Assembly (NCBI GenBank): GCA_002733995.1
Contig: NVXR01000002.1
Span: forward strand, 186,001 to 250,000
DNA: 64,000 nucleotides
Direction of reading: 5' to 3'
From: Desulfotalea sp.
Lineage (GTDB): Bacteria > Desulfobacterota > Desulfobulbia > Desulfobulbales > Desulfocapsaceae
The notes under the pieces are model-generated. The model did no database searches, was not told where the DNA came from, and worked only from the letters and a program-made list of their open reading frames with translations. Numbering within the stretch: the first letter of the stretch is position 1; each line of letters begins with the position of its first letter. Below, in pieces: positions 36,138 through 46,782 of the stretch. The translations under genes were made by a program, and so were the position numbers.

Positions 36138-36963
36138 AAACATTCGAATTCAAATCATTGTCGACAATGAAGCACAAGACGGGCTGCAAGCTGAACATGG
36201 TTTTTCTCTCTGGCTCGAAATAGATGGCAAAAAAATACTTTTTGACACCGGCCAGCTGGATGCTTTTTTATATAACGCCAAACAACTGCATATTGACCTA
36301 GGGGAAACGGACACCTTAGTACTCAGCCACGGGCACTACGACCATACTGGGGGGCTTGCCGATGTCCTTGCCTGCAATCACAGTGTCGATGTGTATTGCC
36401 ATGCTGCCGCCTTCCTCCCACGCTACTCCATCCGTGACGGCATCGCGAAACCGATCAAGATGACCACACGAGCCATGGCCAGCATTAATACCCTCTCTGA
36501 AGAGCGGATGCACTGGGTGACCAAGTCAATAAATATTGCAAATTCAACTGCAATCACCGGCGAAATCCCTAGGAAAGTGGCTTTTGAAACCAGTGATGGC
36601 TCCTTCTATTTCGATCAAGACGGTAAAAGAGCCGACGCCATAGTAGATGATATGGCCTTGTGGGTAAACAGTAGTCAAGGTCTGATAATTTGTATTGGCT
36701 GCTGCCATGCCGGAATTATCAATACCATTAACCACATAAAGAAAACCAGTGGGGTTTCCAAAATACATGCCCTCATCGGCGGACTTCATCTGACGGGTGT
36801 TGATGAATCTCGCCTTACGCAGACGATAGCCCTATTAAAACAGGAAAATATTGACAAAATAATCACCTGCCACTGCACAGGGGACACTGCCCACCAGCGG
36901 CTTAGGGAACAACTGAAGGCCGAAAAAGGGTTTGCCGGAATGGCTTTTCAAATAACACCTTAG
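36127..36963 (+). CDS. Metallo-beta-lactamase fold hydrolase (COG1237-like)
   Basis: A 278-residue zinc or iron hydrolase. The metal motif is SHGHYDHTGG with His68, His70, Asp72 and His73, preceded by ILFDTGQ. CCHAGIINTI and GGLHLTG supply later ligands, and an ITCHCTG segment lies near the end. The sequence resembles the group annotated as dihydropterin ribofuranosyl-aminobenzene phosphate synthase-like, in which the true reaction is mostly unknown. I chose the ATG at 36127, inside the 3' end of the thioesterase gene. The upstream part of the frame is only the shifted thioesterase sequence. The two genes are translationally coupled. Confidence 0.82.
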   Translation: MHAENIRIQIIVDNEAQDGLQAEHGFSLWLEIDGKKILFDTGQLDAFLYNAKQLHIDLGETDTLVLSHGHYDHTGGLADVLACNHSVDVYCHAAAFLPRYSIRDGIAKPIKMTTRAMASINTLSEERMHWVTKSINIANSTAITGEIPRKVAFETSDGSFYFDQDGKRADAIVDDMALWVNSSQGLIICIGCCHAGIINTINHIKKTSGVSKIHALIGGLHLTGVDESRLTQTIALLKQENIDKIITCHCTGDTAHQRLREQLKAEKGFAGMAFQITP

Positions 36964-37179
36964 CTGTAGTGAACCGCATTTTCCATGAACACTGGTTTAC
37001 TTTCAGGTAAGCGCTTGAGAAACTCCGTAGATAGCGTTAGGCTACGTTAAAGACTTACCACTTAAGCGACATTTAAAGCTGACGCAGAGTTACGATGCGG
37101 ATTTGACTGTGCTATTTTTATCACATCAACTGAAGCAGTGTAACAGACACTCATTCCCTCACCTGATAATGGCAAAACA

Positions 37180-38556
37180 ATGGCTCATACAGCACAATTA
37201 ACAGAATATTTACAGGACAATCTTTCAACCTTCACCGACAAGCTGGTTGACTGGCTCAAAATACCATCTATAAGCACTCTTCCCGAGCACAAAGACGATG
37301 TACACCTAGCAGCCCTATGGATTCAAAATGCTCTCACGGAGACAGGCTTTACCGAGCCAGAACTCATTACAACGGAGGGGCATCCTCTTGTCTACGCCCA
37401 TTGGCTTGTGGACCCAGCCCAACCGACATTACTCATCTACGGACATTACGACGTCCAGCCAACCGACCCACTTGAATTATGGAACAACCCGCCCTTTGAA
37501 CCAACAATTAAAGATGGCAACATTTACGCCCGGGGTGCAAGTGACGACAAGGGGCAGATAATACTCGTGCTGGCCGCTCTCAAGGCCTGGAGTGCAGTGG
37601 CGGGTAAACCACCTATCAACATAAAAATTCTCTTTGAAGGTGAAGAAGAGGCTGGTGGAGCCTCCATAGCAACTTATGTTATGAACAATACGGAGAAACT
37701 TGCAGCAGACGCTGCTCTTATCTGCGACACCCACATGCCAAGCACCAACCAACCGTCCCTTATCACAGGACTACGTGGTATTCTTTACACAGAATTAAAA
37801 ATCAACGGGGCAAAGACAGACCTGCATTCTGGGAGTTATGGTGGTGTTGCGCCCAATCCTATCCATGCACTCTGTCACATCATCAGCCAGCTTAAAACCG
37901 CGGACAATAAAATCCAGATTCCAGAACTACAAGCAGCGATAACGGCCCCAACTTCAGCAGAAAAAGAATTCTACAAGAACGATCCTCTTGGTATAGAGCA
38001 ATCTCTCCTTACGGAAATGGGCATATCTGAACTTATCGGAGAAAGTGGTTACCCACCCTTGGAGCGACTTGGTGTGCGACCAACACTTGAGGTACACGGT
38101 ATTGCCGGAGGTTTTACTACAGCTGGCGCAAAAACGGTAATTCCGGCAGAAGCTACCGCGAAAATCAGCCTGCGAATCCCCCCTAATTTTGATCCTAATG
38201 AGGTCTTTATCTGGCTCACAAGAAGTGTCAAGAGACTCAGTCCCAAAGGCTATACAGTCCAACTTACAAACATCCATGCAGGCTCTGGAGTTACCGTCGA
38301 ACAGAACAATCCTTTCATTGCAAAGGCCGCCTCTTCTCTTGAAAAAATCTACTCCAAACCCCCTGTCTTCTTAAAAGAAGGGGGATCAATCCCCATTGCA
38401 GCCCTCTTTAACCAAGAGCTGCATATGCCGGTGGTGCTCATGGGCTTTGCTCTACCCGACGATAACATCCACGCACCAAATGAAAAATTTAATCTACAAC
38501 AATTTTTCCTCGGGATGCAAACCGTGGCCGATTACCTAGGCAGACTTAAAGTTTAG
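37180..38556 (+). CDS. M20-family metallopeptidase (dipeptidase)
   Basis: A cytoplasmic zinc peptidase of 458 residues, in the group that contains carnosinase-like dipeptidases. LIYGHYDVQP holds the first zinc His (89) and Asp (91). RGASDDKGQ gives the bridging Asp near residue 125, and FEGEEEAGG the catalytic Glu pair near residue 157. The dimerisation domain carries LHSGSYGG, and the C-terminal KEGGSIPI and HAPNEKF segments complete the site. No signal peptide. It is a single gene followed by a strong terminator. Peptide scavenging fits the amino-acid oxidation genes nearby, but there is no operon link. Confidence 0.92.
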   Translation: MAHTAQLTEYLQDNLSTFTDKLVDWLKIPSISTLPEHKDDVHLAALWIQNALTETGFTEPELITTEGHPLVYAHWLVDPAQPTLLIYGHYDVQPTDPLELWNNPPFEPTIKDGNIYARGASDDKGQIILVLAALKAWSAVAGKPPINIKILFEGEEEAGGASIATYVMNNTEKLAADAALICDTHMPSTNQPSLITGLRGILYTELKINGAKTDLHSGSYGGVAPNPIHALCHIISQLKTADNKIQIPELQAAITAPTSAEKEFYKNDPLGIEQSLLTEMGISELIGESGYPPLERLGVRPTLEVHGIAGGFTTAGAKTVIPAEATAKISLRIPPNFDPNEVFIWLTRSVKRLSPKGYTVQLTNIHAGSGVTVEQNNPFIAKAASSLEKIYSKPPVFLKEGGSIPIAALFNQELHMPVVLMGFALPDDNIHAPNEKFNLQQFFLGMQTVADYLGRLKV

Positions 38557-38722
38557 TGTCATCACTCTCCTCGCATTGTCCAAGACGAGAGTTGAAGTAC
38601 GACACCATAAAGCTATAAACTATTGTTAGTCGTTACATAGAAGTAACAAAAAGTCATAATTTGTCTTGTCTCATCCATGCAAAGACACTACTCCGCAGCA
38701 CCTTTTTCTAACTGAATACAAA

Positions 38723-38759
38723 AAAACGGCCCCTCCAGCTATGCCGGGGGGGCCGTTTT
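38723..38759. terminator. Bidirectional terminator between peptidase and chemoreceptor
   Basis: A long GC-rich stem, AAAACGG...CCGTTTT, is continued by C/G pairs with one G-T around a nine-base loop. A-run on one side and T-run on the other. It lies between convergent genes. Confidence 0.85.
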
Positions 38760-38807
38760 ATATCACCTAAGAATATAGGTTATACAGGCGCAGGGAACAC
38801 GCTGTAA

Positions 38808-40946
38808 CTAAACCTTGAATCTGCTCACCAGATTAGTGAGCTCTTCTGCCAGTTTTGCAAGTTCAATGGCATTCGTGTTCACATCTCTACTACTACTATT
38901 TATTTCACTTGCCCCACTACTTATTTCGGTAATATCTTGATTAACGCCCTCTACCGCTACCGAACTCTGGGACACATTCTCGTTAACTTCACCAATTCCC
39001 GCTGAAGCCTGGGCTACATTCTCTGAAATTTCAGAAGTAGCTGCCGACTGTTCTTCAACAGCTGTAGCCACTGTTGTAATAACGTCATTAATTTCATCGA
39101 TTACCTCAGATATGGTCTTTATATCTGCAATAGTAGCGTCGGTCGTCCCCTGCATTTCACCAATTTGATTTTTGATATCGACGGTGGCTTCTGCTGTTTG
39201 TTTGGCAAGGTCCTTTATCTCATTTGCAACAACTGCAAAACCCTTACCAGCGTCACCTGCTCGGGCAGCTTCGATGGTAGCATTGAGGGCGAGAAGATTT
39301 GTCTGCTCAGAAATTTCGGTTATTGTCTCTGTTACTCTACCAATTTTTTCAGCCGCCTTACCCAAAACAATTATTTTACTCGATGCCTGTTTTGACTGCT
39401 CTACAGCATCTTCAGAAATTGCCTTTGCTTTTGCAGTATTTTTTGCAATCTCACTCACTGTTACCGACATTTCTTCCGCCGCCGTAGCAACCATACCCAC
39501 GTTTGTTGAAGATTGCTCCATCGCCGCAGAGACAGAGTTCATGTTCACACTTAATTCTTCAGATGCAGAGGCAACAGCGTGGGATCGCTCCGAAGTATCA
39601 TCAGAAGTTTTGGACAATTTTTGAGCCACTACAGAAAGATTACTTGAGGATTTACTCAGAACATTACTGCTGTTCTGCACCTGCTTCAACAGACTACCGA
39701 GGTCTTCTGCTATGGTATTAAGAGCAGTGGCAAGAACTCCAACCTCATCTTTTGTTCCAGCATCCAACCGTTGGGTCATATCGCCCTTTGCCAGAGCATT
39801 GGCAAAATCAACGGCACGTTTTAGCGGTTTTGTGATAGCTCCGGTAATAATTGCCGAAACAACGATCGACATAATGATGATCACAATCGTGCCGATTATG
39901 ATCATCATTTTAGCATTTTCTGCGGTATCAGACGCCGCCTGCTTACGAACCTCCATACGAGTGAGTTCTTTCTCAACAAATGTTCCTATCTGGGCGCGGA
40001 ACTTATCAAAATAGACCTTACCCCGAGCCTCCCCTACAAAACTGGCCATATCATTCATGGTCTTAGCATCGCCTATTAATCTGCGAAGCTCAATTGCGGG
40101 CTCTGTTACCTCATTTTTCCAGGAATTGATGTTTTTCTCAATTTTACTCAGCAGGCTAACCTGAGTAGGGTTATCAGCCACTAATTTAGTAAGTTCTACC
40201 AACATCTCGTGGAAGGATCTCTCGCCATTTCGATATGGGTCTAAAAAGTTTTCCTTGCCCGATAAAAGGTATCCACGCATCCCTGTTTGCATATCCACAG
40301 CGGCAACTTGTATCTTCATAGCTTCCGTAATGACGACTTGCGTCTGTTTTACCCATTTGGCTGACTCTTTCCCGATACCATAGGCCTGCGCAACCATAGC
40401 TTCTTTTTTGCGCTGGGCTAAAAGCGTTTTTTCACGTTCGATAAAGGTAGCAAATTGTCCACGGAACGTATCAAAATACACCTTTCCCTTTGACTCACTG
40501 ATAAGTGACGCCATATCATCCATGTTTTTACCAGCGCCAATATCTCGACGAAGCTGAATAGTCGGCTCGGTGACATTTTTCATCCAACTACTGATATTAT
40601 CTTCAATTTCAAACAGCAGTGCCACCTGACTTGAATTGCCACTTACCTCTTGCTTGAGATCATCAATCTCTTTTTTAAAAACTTTATAGCCATTAATATA
40701 CGGGCTGAGAAACTCTTCCTTTCCCGCAAGAAGATATCCTCTCATCCCCGTCTCCATATCCACGGCTGAGCCCAGAATATCCATGGCATGTTCAATCACA
40801 ACATGACTATGATCAACCATTTCTCCTGCCTTCAACAACTTACTGGTTGTATTGAAGGTAACACCACCAAGAGCCACGACCAGAAGAAGGCCAATTGCAT
40901 TTCCCAAGAACATCTTGTTTGTCAGCTTAAAATCACTAAATCTCAT
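38808..40946 (-). CDS. Methyl-accepting chemotaxis protein with two CHASE3 domains
   Basis: An inner-membrane receptor of 712 residues that signals to CheA/CheW. A first helix lies near residues 12-30 and a second near 348-370. Between them are two copies of the same sensor module: compare [20 protein letters not shown] with [20 protein letters not shown], and [22 protein letters not shown] with [22 protein letters not shown] (each an excerpt). This is a duplicated CHASE3 domain of about 165 residues. A HAMP domain follows the second helix. The signalling hairpin tip is [18 protein letters not shown], with [11 protein letters not shown] after it. No CheB/CheR docking pentapeptide is seen at the end. 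It is a single gene; the ligand is unknown. Confidence 0.92.
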   Translation of the reverse strand: MRFSDFKLTNKMFLGNAIGLLLVVALGGVTFNTTSKLLKAGEMVDHSHVVIEHAMDILGSAVDMETGMRGYLLAGKEEFLSPYINGYKVFKKEIDDLKQEVSGNSSQVALLFEIEDNISSWMKNVTEPTIQLRRDIGAGKNMDDMASLISESKGKVYFDTFRGQFATFIEREKTLLAQRKKEAMVAQAYGIGKESAKWVKQTQVVITEAMKIQVAAVDMQTGMRGYLLSGKENFLDPYRNGERSFHEMLVELTKLVADNPTQVSLLSKIEKNINSWKNEVTEPAIELRRLIGDAKTMNDMASFVGEARGKVYFDKFRAQIGTFVEKELTRMEVRKQAASDTAENAKMMIIIGTIVIIIMSIVVSAIITGAITKPLKRAVDFANALAKGDMTQRLDAGTKDEVGVLATALNTIAEDLGSLLKQVQNSSNVLSKSSSNLSVVAQKLSKTSDDTSERSHAVASASEELSVNMNSVSAAMEQSSTNVGMVATAAEEMSVTVSEIAKNTAKAKAISEDAVEQSKQASSKIIVLGKAAEKIGRVTETITEISEQTNLLALNATIEAARAGDAGKGFAVVANEIKDLAKQTAEATVDIKNQIGEMQGTTDATIADIKTISEVIDEINDVITTVATAVEEQSAATSEISENVAQASAGIGEVNENVSQSSVAVEGVNQDITEISSGASEINSSSRDVNTNAIELAKLAEELTNLVSRFKV

Positions 40947-41309
40947 CAGTTACTACCTCTCCGTTAACGTGTATGTTTCAATAAACTTTTTCACTCAAAA
41001 GTTAACTTTACTCTGAGTGAAGATCCATTTTTTTTACGTTGCCTGAAATGAGTGTATGTTCTGAAGGCACTGAAAATCAAGGAGAAAACTCATTAAATCT
41101 TCATTTTTAACGACTATGGAGATATTCGTACCATTAAAAAGCAGAACAACATATTTTTTGTTGACGGAGGAAGTTCAAGGATAAATATTCAGGGGCTTAC
41201 AGAGGTTTTTTTACAACAAACATAGCCTGCTATGCTTCATTGCAAAAAAACAAAATCGACCACCCTTGAAACGGATGATCGATACGGGCAACATATTATC
41301 GTTGATCGA
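40947..41309. other. Intergenic region between CusF-like gene and chemoreceptor
   Basis: About 360 AT-rich bases. It should hold the chemoreceptor promoter (minus) and the 3' end of the metal-efflux operon (also minus, ending at 41310). A T-run on the minus strand follows the operon end, but I could not fold a convincing stem before it. No gene. Confidence 0.4.
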
Positions 41310-41945
41310 TTATTCAAAGTGGTGGATGCGATAGACCTTATCGTCGTCGAGAACAATGTGAAACTCCACCTTATCCCCAGGCTTGATGTCGTTCAGGTCG
41401 ACATCTTTGGCTACAGCAATATCCATTTTCATCTCAGGCCAGTTAAGATCTGCAATGGGGGCATGGGTAATATTAACAACTCTGTTAAGTTTACTTACGC
41501 TATGGATAACTCCCTTCCCCATGGCTTCAGTATATTGTTGTTCCATTTTTTGCATACCCTTTGACCCATTATTCATGGAATCATCATTCATCTTAGAATG
41601 CTTTTTATCCATGGCTTTGGTAGGTCGTTGTTCCATTTTTTGCATACCCTTTGACCCATTATTCATGGAGTCATTTTTCATCTTAGAATGCTTTTTATCC
41701 ATGGCTTTGGTATGTCGTTGTTCCATTTTTTGCATACCCTTTGACCCATTAGTCATAGAGTCATCATTCATATTACAATGATTCATATCCATGGCTTTGG
41801 TAGGTCGTTGTTCCATTTTTTGCATACCCTTTGACTCATTAGTCATGGAGTCATGATTCATATTAGAATGATTTTTATCCATGGCGATAGCCAGGGATGC
41901 ACTAAAAACCAGGGCCAATGATACTGCTGAAATTTTTTTGATCAT
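41310..41945 (-). CDS. CusF-like periplasmic metallochaperone with four Met/His-rich repeats
   Basis: A 211-residue secreted protein. Signal peptide residues 1-21 (MIKKISAVSLALVFSASLAIA, quoted here only as positions and ends, MIKK to LAIA). Residues 22-141 are four nearly identical 30-residue repeats rich in Met, His, Lys and Gln, each with a core like SKGMQKMEQRPTKAM. The last 70 residues match CusF: VIHSVSKLNRVVNITHAPI, LNWPEMKMDI and KPGDKVEFHIVLDD, which hold the His, Trp and Met ligands for copper(I) or silver(I). The repeats probably add metal-binding capacity. ACGAGG precedes the ATG. It lies 76 bases after cusA as the last gene of the efflux operon. Confidence 0.85.
   Translation of the reverse strand: MIKKISAVSLALVFSASLAIAMDKNHSNMNHDSMTNESKGMQKMEQRPTKAMDMNHCNMNDDSMTNGSKGMQKMEQRHTKAMDKKHSKMKNDSMNNGSKGMQKMEQRPTKAMDKKHSKMNDDSMNNGSKGMQKMEQQYTEAMGKGVIHSVSKLNRVVNITHAPIADLNWPEMKMDIAVAKDVDLNDIKPGDKVEFHIVLDDDKVYRIHHFE
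41523..41882 (-). repeat. Four tandem 90-bp coding repeats
   Basis: Units at 41882-41793, 41792-41703, 41702-41613 and 41612-41523 (minus strand). Each encodes 30 residues beginning with Met-Asp, except that the Asp is followed by small variations. DNA identity between the inner units is high, pointing to recent expansion by slippage or recombination. Copy number may differ between strains. Confidence 0.9.
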
Positions 41946-42020
41946 AATATTCCTCGTGTTTGTTGAATTATAAAAACGTCTTCTATTATAACTACGAAGT
42001 AGATGCGAGAACCCCTCATA

Positions 42021-45000
42021 TTAATTTGGAAATTTTCTCGCTTCCCAGATGTAATAGACAACCGGAATGATAATCAGGGTCAAAACGGTGGTGGTAAGCA
42101 TGCCGCCAACCATGGGAAGGGCTATACGACGCATAACATCCGAGCCAAGACCTTCCGTCAAGAAAATCGGGGCAAGACCTATCATAGTGGTTGCAACCGT
42201 CATTAATTTGGGACGCACCCGGAGGGCCGCACCGGTGAGCACTGCCTGATAGACATCATCCCGTTTGCTGGGTGGATGTTCTATCATCTGCTGGTCAATA
42301 TATAAAAGCATGACCACCGCTGTCTCTATCGCAATGCCCGCAAGGGCAATAAATCCCACACTTACCGCCACAGAAAAATAATAACCCGCAAGGTAGACAG
42401 CCCAAATACAACCAATAAGTCCAAAGGGCAAAGAAAGCATAATCATAAGCGTTCTGTCCAGACGACCAAAGTGAATCATAAGCAGGCTAAAAATAAGTAA
42501 CACCGCAAGGGGCACTGCAATACGCATCTTTTCTTCCGCCTCCTGCATCTGCTGAAATTGACCAGACCAAACTATGCTATAGCCAGCAGGAAGCTCAACC
42601 GTATCATCAACAATTTTGCGGGCCTCTTTTACATAACTGCCAATATCCCGACCACTAATATCCACAAAAACCCAGCCGGTAAGCCGAGCGTTTTCTGATT
42701 TAATCATTGGAGGCCCTTCGGTATAAGCAATATCTGCCAGCTCACCCAATGGAATATGCTGCCCCTGGGGCGTCGGTATAAGAATTTCAGCTAAGTCACT
42801 GAGGTCTTCACGAAAGGCTCGGGTATAGCGAACAATTATATTATATCGTTCTCGCCCCTGGACAGATTCACTAACCTTCATACCGCCTAAGGCGGTGGCA
42901 ATGATTCTTTGAAAACGAGATAGGTCTATGGCATAACGTGCTAACTTGTCTCTATCGGGAGTAATTTCAAGATACTTTCCCCCCTGCACCCGGTCAGCAA
43001 AAACAGAACGGGTTCCTTCAATCCCTCCTATCTTGGATTCAATGGCTAGGGCAATGCGATTAATAGTATCAAGATCATCGCCGCTAACCTTGATACCTAT
43101 GGGCGTACGAATTCCTGTGGAGATCATGTCCATTCGAATCTTAATGGGATAGCCCCAGGAATTAACAAGACCTGGAATTTTAACAGTATCATCGAGAATT
43201 TTAATCAGATCATCTTTATCTATTCCCGATCGCCACTGGTCTTGAGGCTTGAGGCGAATCCAGCTTTCAATCATAGAAATAGGGGCAGGATCCGTGGCTG
43301 TTTCTGCACGCCCTAACTTTCCAAAAACCATATCTACCTCAGGAACAGTCCTGATCATCTGGTTGGTTTTTTGCAAAATCTCCTTGGCCTTGGTGATAGA
43401 TATTCCCGGCAGAGTCGTGGGCATATAGAGCAATTCCCCCTCGTAGAGAGCCGGCATAAATTCAGATCCAGTGTGAGTCAAAGGAAAGACAATAGACAGC
43501 AAAAGAACCAAGGCGGCCCCCAAAGAAAGCCATCTCTTTCTCAGGGCAAACTCTAGAAGAGGCTTATAGAGGAAGGTGAAAAATCTGTTTATCCAGTTTT
43601 CATCTTCCCTTCGAATACGGCCTCGAATAAGCCAGAGCATCAACACCGGCACCACCGTCACCGAGAGCAGGGCAGCAAAGGCCATTGAGTATGTTTTGGT
43701 AAAGGCAAGAGGAGAAAACAACCGATACGACTGACCTGTAAGGGCAAATACAGGCAAAAAAGATACAGTGATAATAAGGAGAGAAAAGAACAATCCCGGA
43801 CCGACTTCCTGAGCTGCGCTAAGAATTATCCTTCGCCGTTCCTCCTTAGTAATTTCACCGACTTTTTCAGAGAGCTTACGGTGGGCGTTTTCCACCATTA
43901 CAATGGAGGCATCCACCATGGCTCCAACGGCAATAGCAATACCTCCAAGGGACATGATATTTGCGGTAATGCCCTGGGCTGTCATCACAATAAAAGCGGC
44001 CAATACAGCAAGGGGCAAGGTGATTATCGCCACTAATGCCGAGCGGGCGTGGAGGAGGAAAATAAGAGAAACAAGGGCCACCACAATGCCCTCTTCAACG
44101 AGCTTATCACGCAGGTAAGCGATGGAACCTTCAATCAACGGTGCCCGATTATAAACCGGTACAATCTCAACACCCTCCGGGAGACCTTTCGATAATTCTT
44201 TGATCTTTGCTTCAATACCACGAATAACTTTTAACGCATTTTCTCCGGCACGCATAACCACGATACCGGCCACGACTTCACCCTCTCCGTTAAGCTCTGC
44301 CACCCCTCGCCGAAGTTCTGGCCCTTCAATGATCCGGGCAACGTCCTTAAGCATTACCGGCGTGCCATCGCGGGAAAAAAGTACAACCTTTTCTAGATCC
44401 TCTCTTTTTTCCACATAACCTTTGGAACGAATCATGAACTCAGTTTCGCCTCGCTCCATCAGGCGTCCACCGACTTCAAGGCTTGCCCCTTTAACCGACT
44501 CAATGACCCGGTCAAGAGAGACATCAAAGGCACGGAGTCTATTTGGGTTTATAAGAACTTGGTATTCCTTAACAAAACCACCTAAAGATGCAACCTCAGC
44601 CACACCATCCACCGTGGCAAGTTCGTAACGAAGAAACCAGTCTTGGAGGCTTCGTAGTTGGGCGAGATCCAGTTTATTGCTTGTATCAACAAGGGCATAT
44701 TGATACACCCAGCCCACACCTGTGGCATCTGGACCAATCTGCGGACGCGCGTTCGCGGGCAAATCAGCACCTATCTTCGAGAGTGCTTCCACAACCCGTG
44801 AACGTGCCCAGTATTGATCAACGCCATCTTCAAAAATGATATAGACAAACGAGGTACCAAACATAGAAAAGCCACGCACAGCTTTACTTTTTGGCAGGCC
44901 GAGCATGGTTGTTGAAAGAGGATAGGTAACGAGGTCTTCAACAATTTGTGGAGATTGGCCAGCAAACTCGGTACGAATAATCACCTGGGTGTCACTCATA

Positions 45001-45152
45001 TCGGGGATGGCATCAAGGGGCATATTTTTTAAGGCCTGTACCCCTACAACCAGCAAGACAACGACAGAAAGCGCCACGAGAAGTTGATTCTTTACGGACC
45101 AGTCAATAACCTTAACTATGAAGCTTTGAGAATTTTCTGTATTATTGTCCAT
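42021..45152 (-). CDS. cusA: Heavy-metal efflux RND pump, CusA type
   Basis: The inner-membrane proton-driven pump of a tripartite metal exporter, 1043 residues with twelve helices in two halves. The helix-4 signature reads AVGAMVDASIVMVENAHRKL, the form known from copper/silver pumps (CusA/SilA), not the DFG form of Zn/Co/Ni pumps. The porter domain has KAETATD-like GRAETATDPAPISMIE and RMDMISTGIRTPIGIKVSG, where the Met residues align by eye with two of the metal-binding methionines of CusA. The ATG lies within the 3' end of cusB (11-base overlap). It pumps Cu(I)/Ag(I) most likely, from the periplasm or cytoplasm to the outside. Confidence 0.93.
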   Translation of the reverse strand: MDNNTENSQSFIVKVIDWSVKNQLLVALSVVVLLVVGVQALKNMPLDAIPDMSDTQVIIRTEFAGQSPQIVEDLVTYPLSTTMLGLPKSKAVRGFSMFGTSFVYIIFEDGVDQYWARSRVVEALSKIGADLPANARPQIGPDATGVGWVYQYALVDTSNKLDLAQLRSLQDWFLRYELATVDGVAEVASLGGFVKEYQVLINPNRLRAFDVSLDRVIESVKGASLEVGGRLMERGETEFMIRSKGYVEKREDLEKVVLFSRDGTPVMLKDVARIIEGPELRRGVAELNGEGEVVAGIVVMRAGENALKVIRGIEAKIKELSKGLPEGVEIVPVYNRAPLIEGSIAYLRDKLVEEGIVVALVSLIFLLHARSALVAIITLPLAVLAAFIVMTAQGITANIMSLGGIAIAVGAMVDASIVMVENAHRKLSEKVGEITKEERRRIILSAAQEVGPGLFFSLLIITVSFLPVFALTGQSYRLFSPLAFTKTYSMAFAALLSVTVVPVLMLWLIRGRIRREDENWINRFFTFLYKPLLEFALRKRWLSLGAALVLLLSIVFPLTHTGSEFMPALYEGELLYMPTTLPGISITKAKEILQKTNQMIRTVPEVDMVFGKLGRAETATDPAPISMIESWIRLKPQDQWRSGIDKDDLIKILDDTVKIPGLVNSWGYPIKIRMDMISTGIRTPIGIKVSGDDLDTINRIALAIESKIGGIEGTRSVFADRVQGGKYLEITPDRDKLARYAIDLSRFQRIIATALGGMKVSESVQGRERYNIIVRYTRAFREDLSDLAEILIPTPQGQHIPLGELADIAYTEGPPMIKSENARLTGWVFVDISGRDIGSYVKEARKIVDDTVELPAGYSIVWSGQFQQMQEAEEKMRIAVPLAVLLIFSLLMIHFGRLDRTLMIMLSLPFGLIGCIWAVYLAGYYFSVAVSVGFIALAGIAIETAVVMLLYIDQQMIEHPPSKRDDVYQAVLTGAALRVRPKLMTVATTMIGLAPIFLTEGLGSDVMRRIALPMVGGMLTTTVLTLIIIPVVYYIWEARKFPN

Positions 45153-46782
45153 CCTGCACCTCTAGCTTCTGTTCGGGGGTAGCTAAAGCAACTTCTGTAA
45201 ATGCACCAACAGCGTAAGGATTTTCCCCTTCTCCTGCAAATTGGAGCCAAAGTCTGCCGCTGTCAGTTAGGAAAATGGTCAGCCCTAGATCACTGTAATA
45301 CCCGGGCCTCCCTTCAACAATCCAGGGTCGAAGAGTCTCCATGAGTGTTGCGAGAAGTTCTCGCCAGTCACTCATGGTTATTATCCCCTCGGTATCGGCA
45401 AGAATATTCTGTGTATCTTTGATAATATACGAGAGTCGGGTTCCCTCAACCTCTGCCAGTAGTTTTGCTGCTGCCTGTGCTCCTACACCCACAACATCCG
45501 CTACAGGTAACTCCTTGGCAACGAGCTTTCCATGGATATAAATCCCTGTTTCAACTATATGGTTGAGTAAAACCATTTGCTCTGGACTCAGCTCCATCTG
45601 AGCAAGACTTGCTGCCATTTTCTCCATCTTACTAAAGGACTCCCGCAGGGACGATTCAGAATCAATAAGAAATTGACCGCTGGTAACAATCGTCTCCCCC
45701 TCTTTAAGACCCGTCCGCACCTCTACCCGACCTTTAGATTCAAGTCCCAGAACAACCTGCCGGGCCTGAAACCCGCCCTTTTCCACCTCTACAATCACAT
45801 AGCTTCCCTGCTTATTTTGCAAAACACTTTCATAGGCAATGGAAAGACGTGGACGAATATCTGTACTAATTTCCACATCGGCATAGGCACCCGGACGAAT
45901 ATTGCCCTTTGGATTTTCAATCAGAAGACGTAGTTTTGCCGTGCGGGTCTTAGGGTCAACAGTTGGGGAAATATAATCAATGGCAACCTTGTCCAACTGC
46001 AAGCCAAGGCTTGGCAAAACCACCTTCACCTGTGAGCTTATATTAACAAAAGAGATGTCTTGTTCAGCAAGACTCACATCCACCCAGACAGTATTATAAC
46101 TTTGAATACGCAGTGCTATATCACCTGGTCGCAGATAACTTCCTTTGCGTATTTTCAACACTTCCACCCGGCCTCCCTGGGACGCAAAGAAGGGAACAGC
46201 ACGAATAATTGTTCCTTTTTGAGCGACAAGCTCAATTGCCGAATCCTGTACTCCGAGAGACGAGAGTCGATTACGAGTTATATTAATACGCTCCCGGTTT
46301 TTCTGGCTCAGGGCTGAGATATAATTCTGCTGTGCGGATATGAGTTCAGGACTATAAAGACGAAAAAGAACATCTCCAGCCTCAACCTTATCTCCCGGTG
46401 CATCGACGATTAACTCTTCGACCCAGCCTTCAGTTCGCAAAGAAATATCTGTTTGCAGACGTCTATTTGCCACAACCTCGCCAAAACTGCGAATCACCCT
46501 ACCAAAGTAAGCAATTTCCGCCTTTTCACTGCGAACACCTGTTGTCTGTACGAGCTGGGAACTCAACTGTAAAACCTTCCCAGCACCCCCCGTTTCATCC
46601 GAACGGCTTTCTACCTGTATAGGAACCAGATTCATTCCGCAAATAGGGCAAGTACCCATTATCTCGGAGATGTAATGCGGATGCATAGGGCAGGTATACC
46701 TTGTTTCTTCGGCCTGAAGAGGCGCAAAGAGTAAAATAACGATAAGCGGGATAAGCAAGATGGGAACATAGAATCTCTTCAT
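45142..46782 (-). CDS. cusB: Efflux RND periplasmic adaptor, CusB type, with heavy-metal-binding domain
   Basis: The membrane-fusion protein linking CusA and CusC, 546 residues. Signal or anchor residues 1-24. It is followed at once by a small metal-binding domain with YTCPMHPHY and GTCPICGMNLVPI, typical of copper adaptors. The barrel-sandwich (LFRLYSPELISAQQNYISAL), hairpin and beta-barrel regions come next (IRPGAYADVEI). The last 130 residues beyond the adaptor fold are extra and of unknown role. The ATG overlaps the cusC stop by four bases. Confidence 0.92.
   Translation of the reverse strand: MKRFYVPILLIPLIVILLFAPLQAEETRYTCPMHPHYISEIMGTCPICGMNLVPIQVESRSDETGGAGKVLQLSSQLVQTTGVRSEKAEIAYFGRVIRSFGEVVANRRLQTDISLRTEGWVEELIVDAPGDKVEAGDVLFRLYSPELISAQQNYISALSQKNRERINITRNRLSSLGVQDSAIELVAQKGTIIRAVPFFASQGGRVEVLKIRKGSYLRPGDIALRIQSYNTVWVDVSLAEQDISFVNISSQVKVVLPSLGLQLDKVAIDYISPTVDPKTRTAKLRLLIENPKGNIRPGAYADVEISTDIRPRLSIAYESVLQNKQGSYVIVEVEKGGFQARQVVLGLESKGRVEVRTGLKEGETIVTSGQFLIDSESSLRESFSKMEKMAASLAQMELSPEQMVLLNHIVETGIYIHGKLVAKELPVADVVGVGAQAAAKLLAEVEGTRLSYIIKDTQNILADTEGIITMSDWRELLATLMETLRPWIVEGRPGYYSDLGLTIFLTDSGRLWLQFAGEGENPYAVGAFTEVALATPEQKLEVQDGQ

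Noticed and set aside
41383..41781. 132-codon plus-strand repeat protein
   Set aside because: It is the reverse strand of the CusF-like repeat region. The minus strand has a signal peptide, a ribosome-binding site and a CusF domain.
41523..41882. CRISPR-like repeat array
   Set aside because: The units are contiguous 90-bp coding repeats in frame, without spacers.
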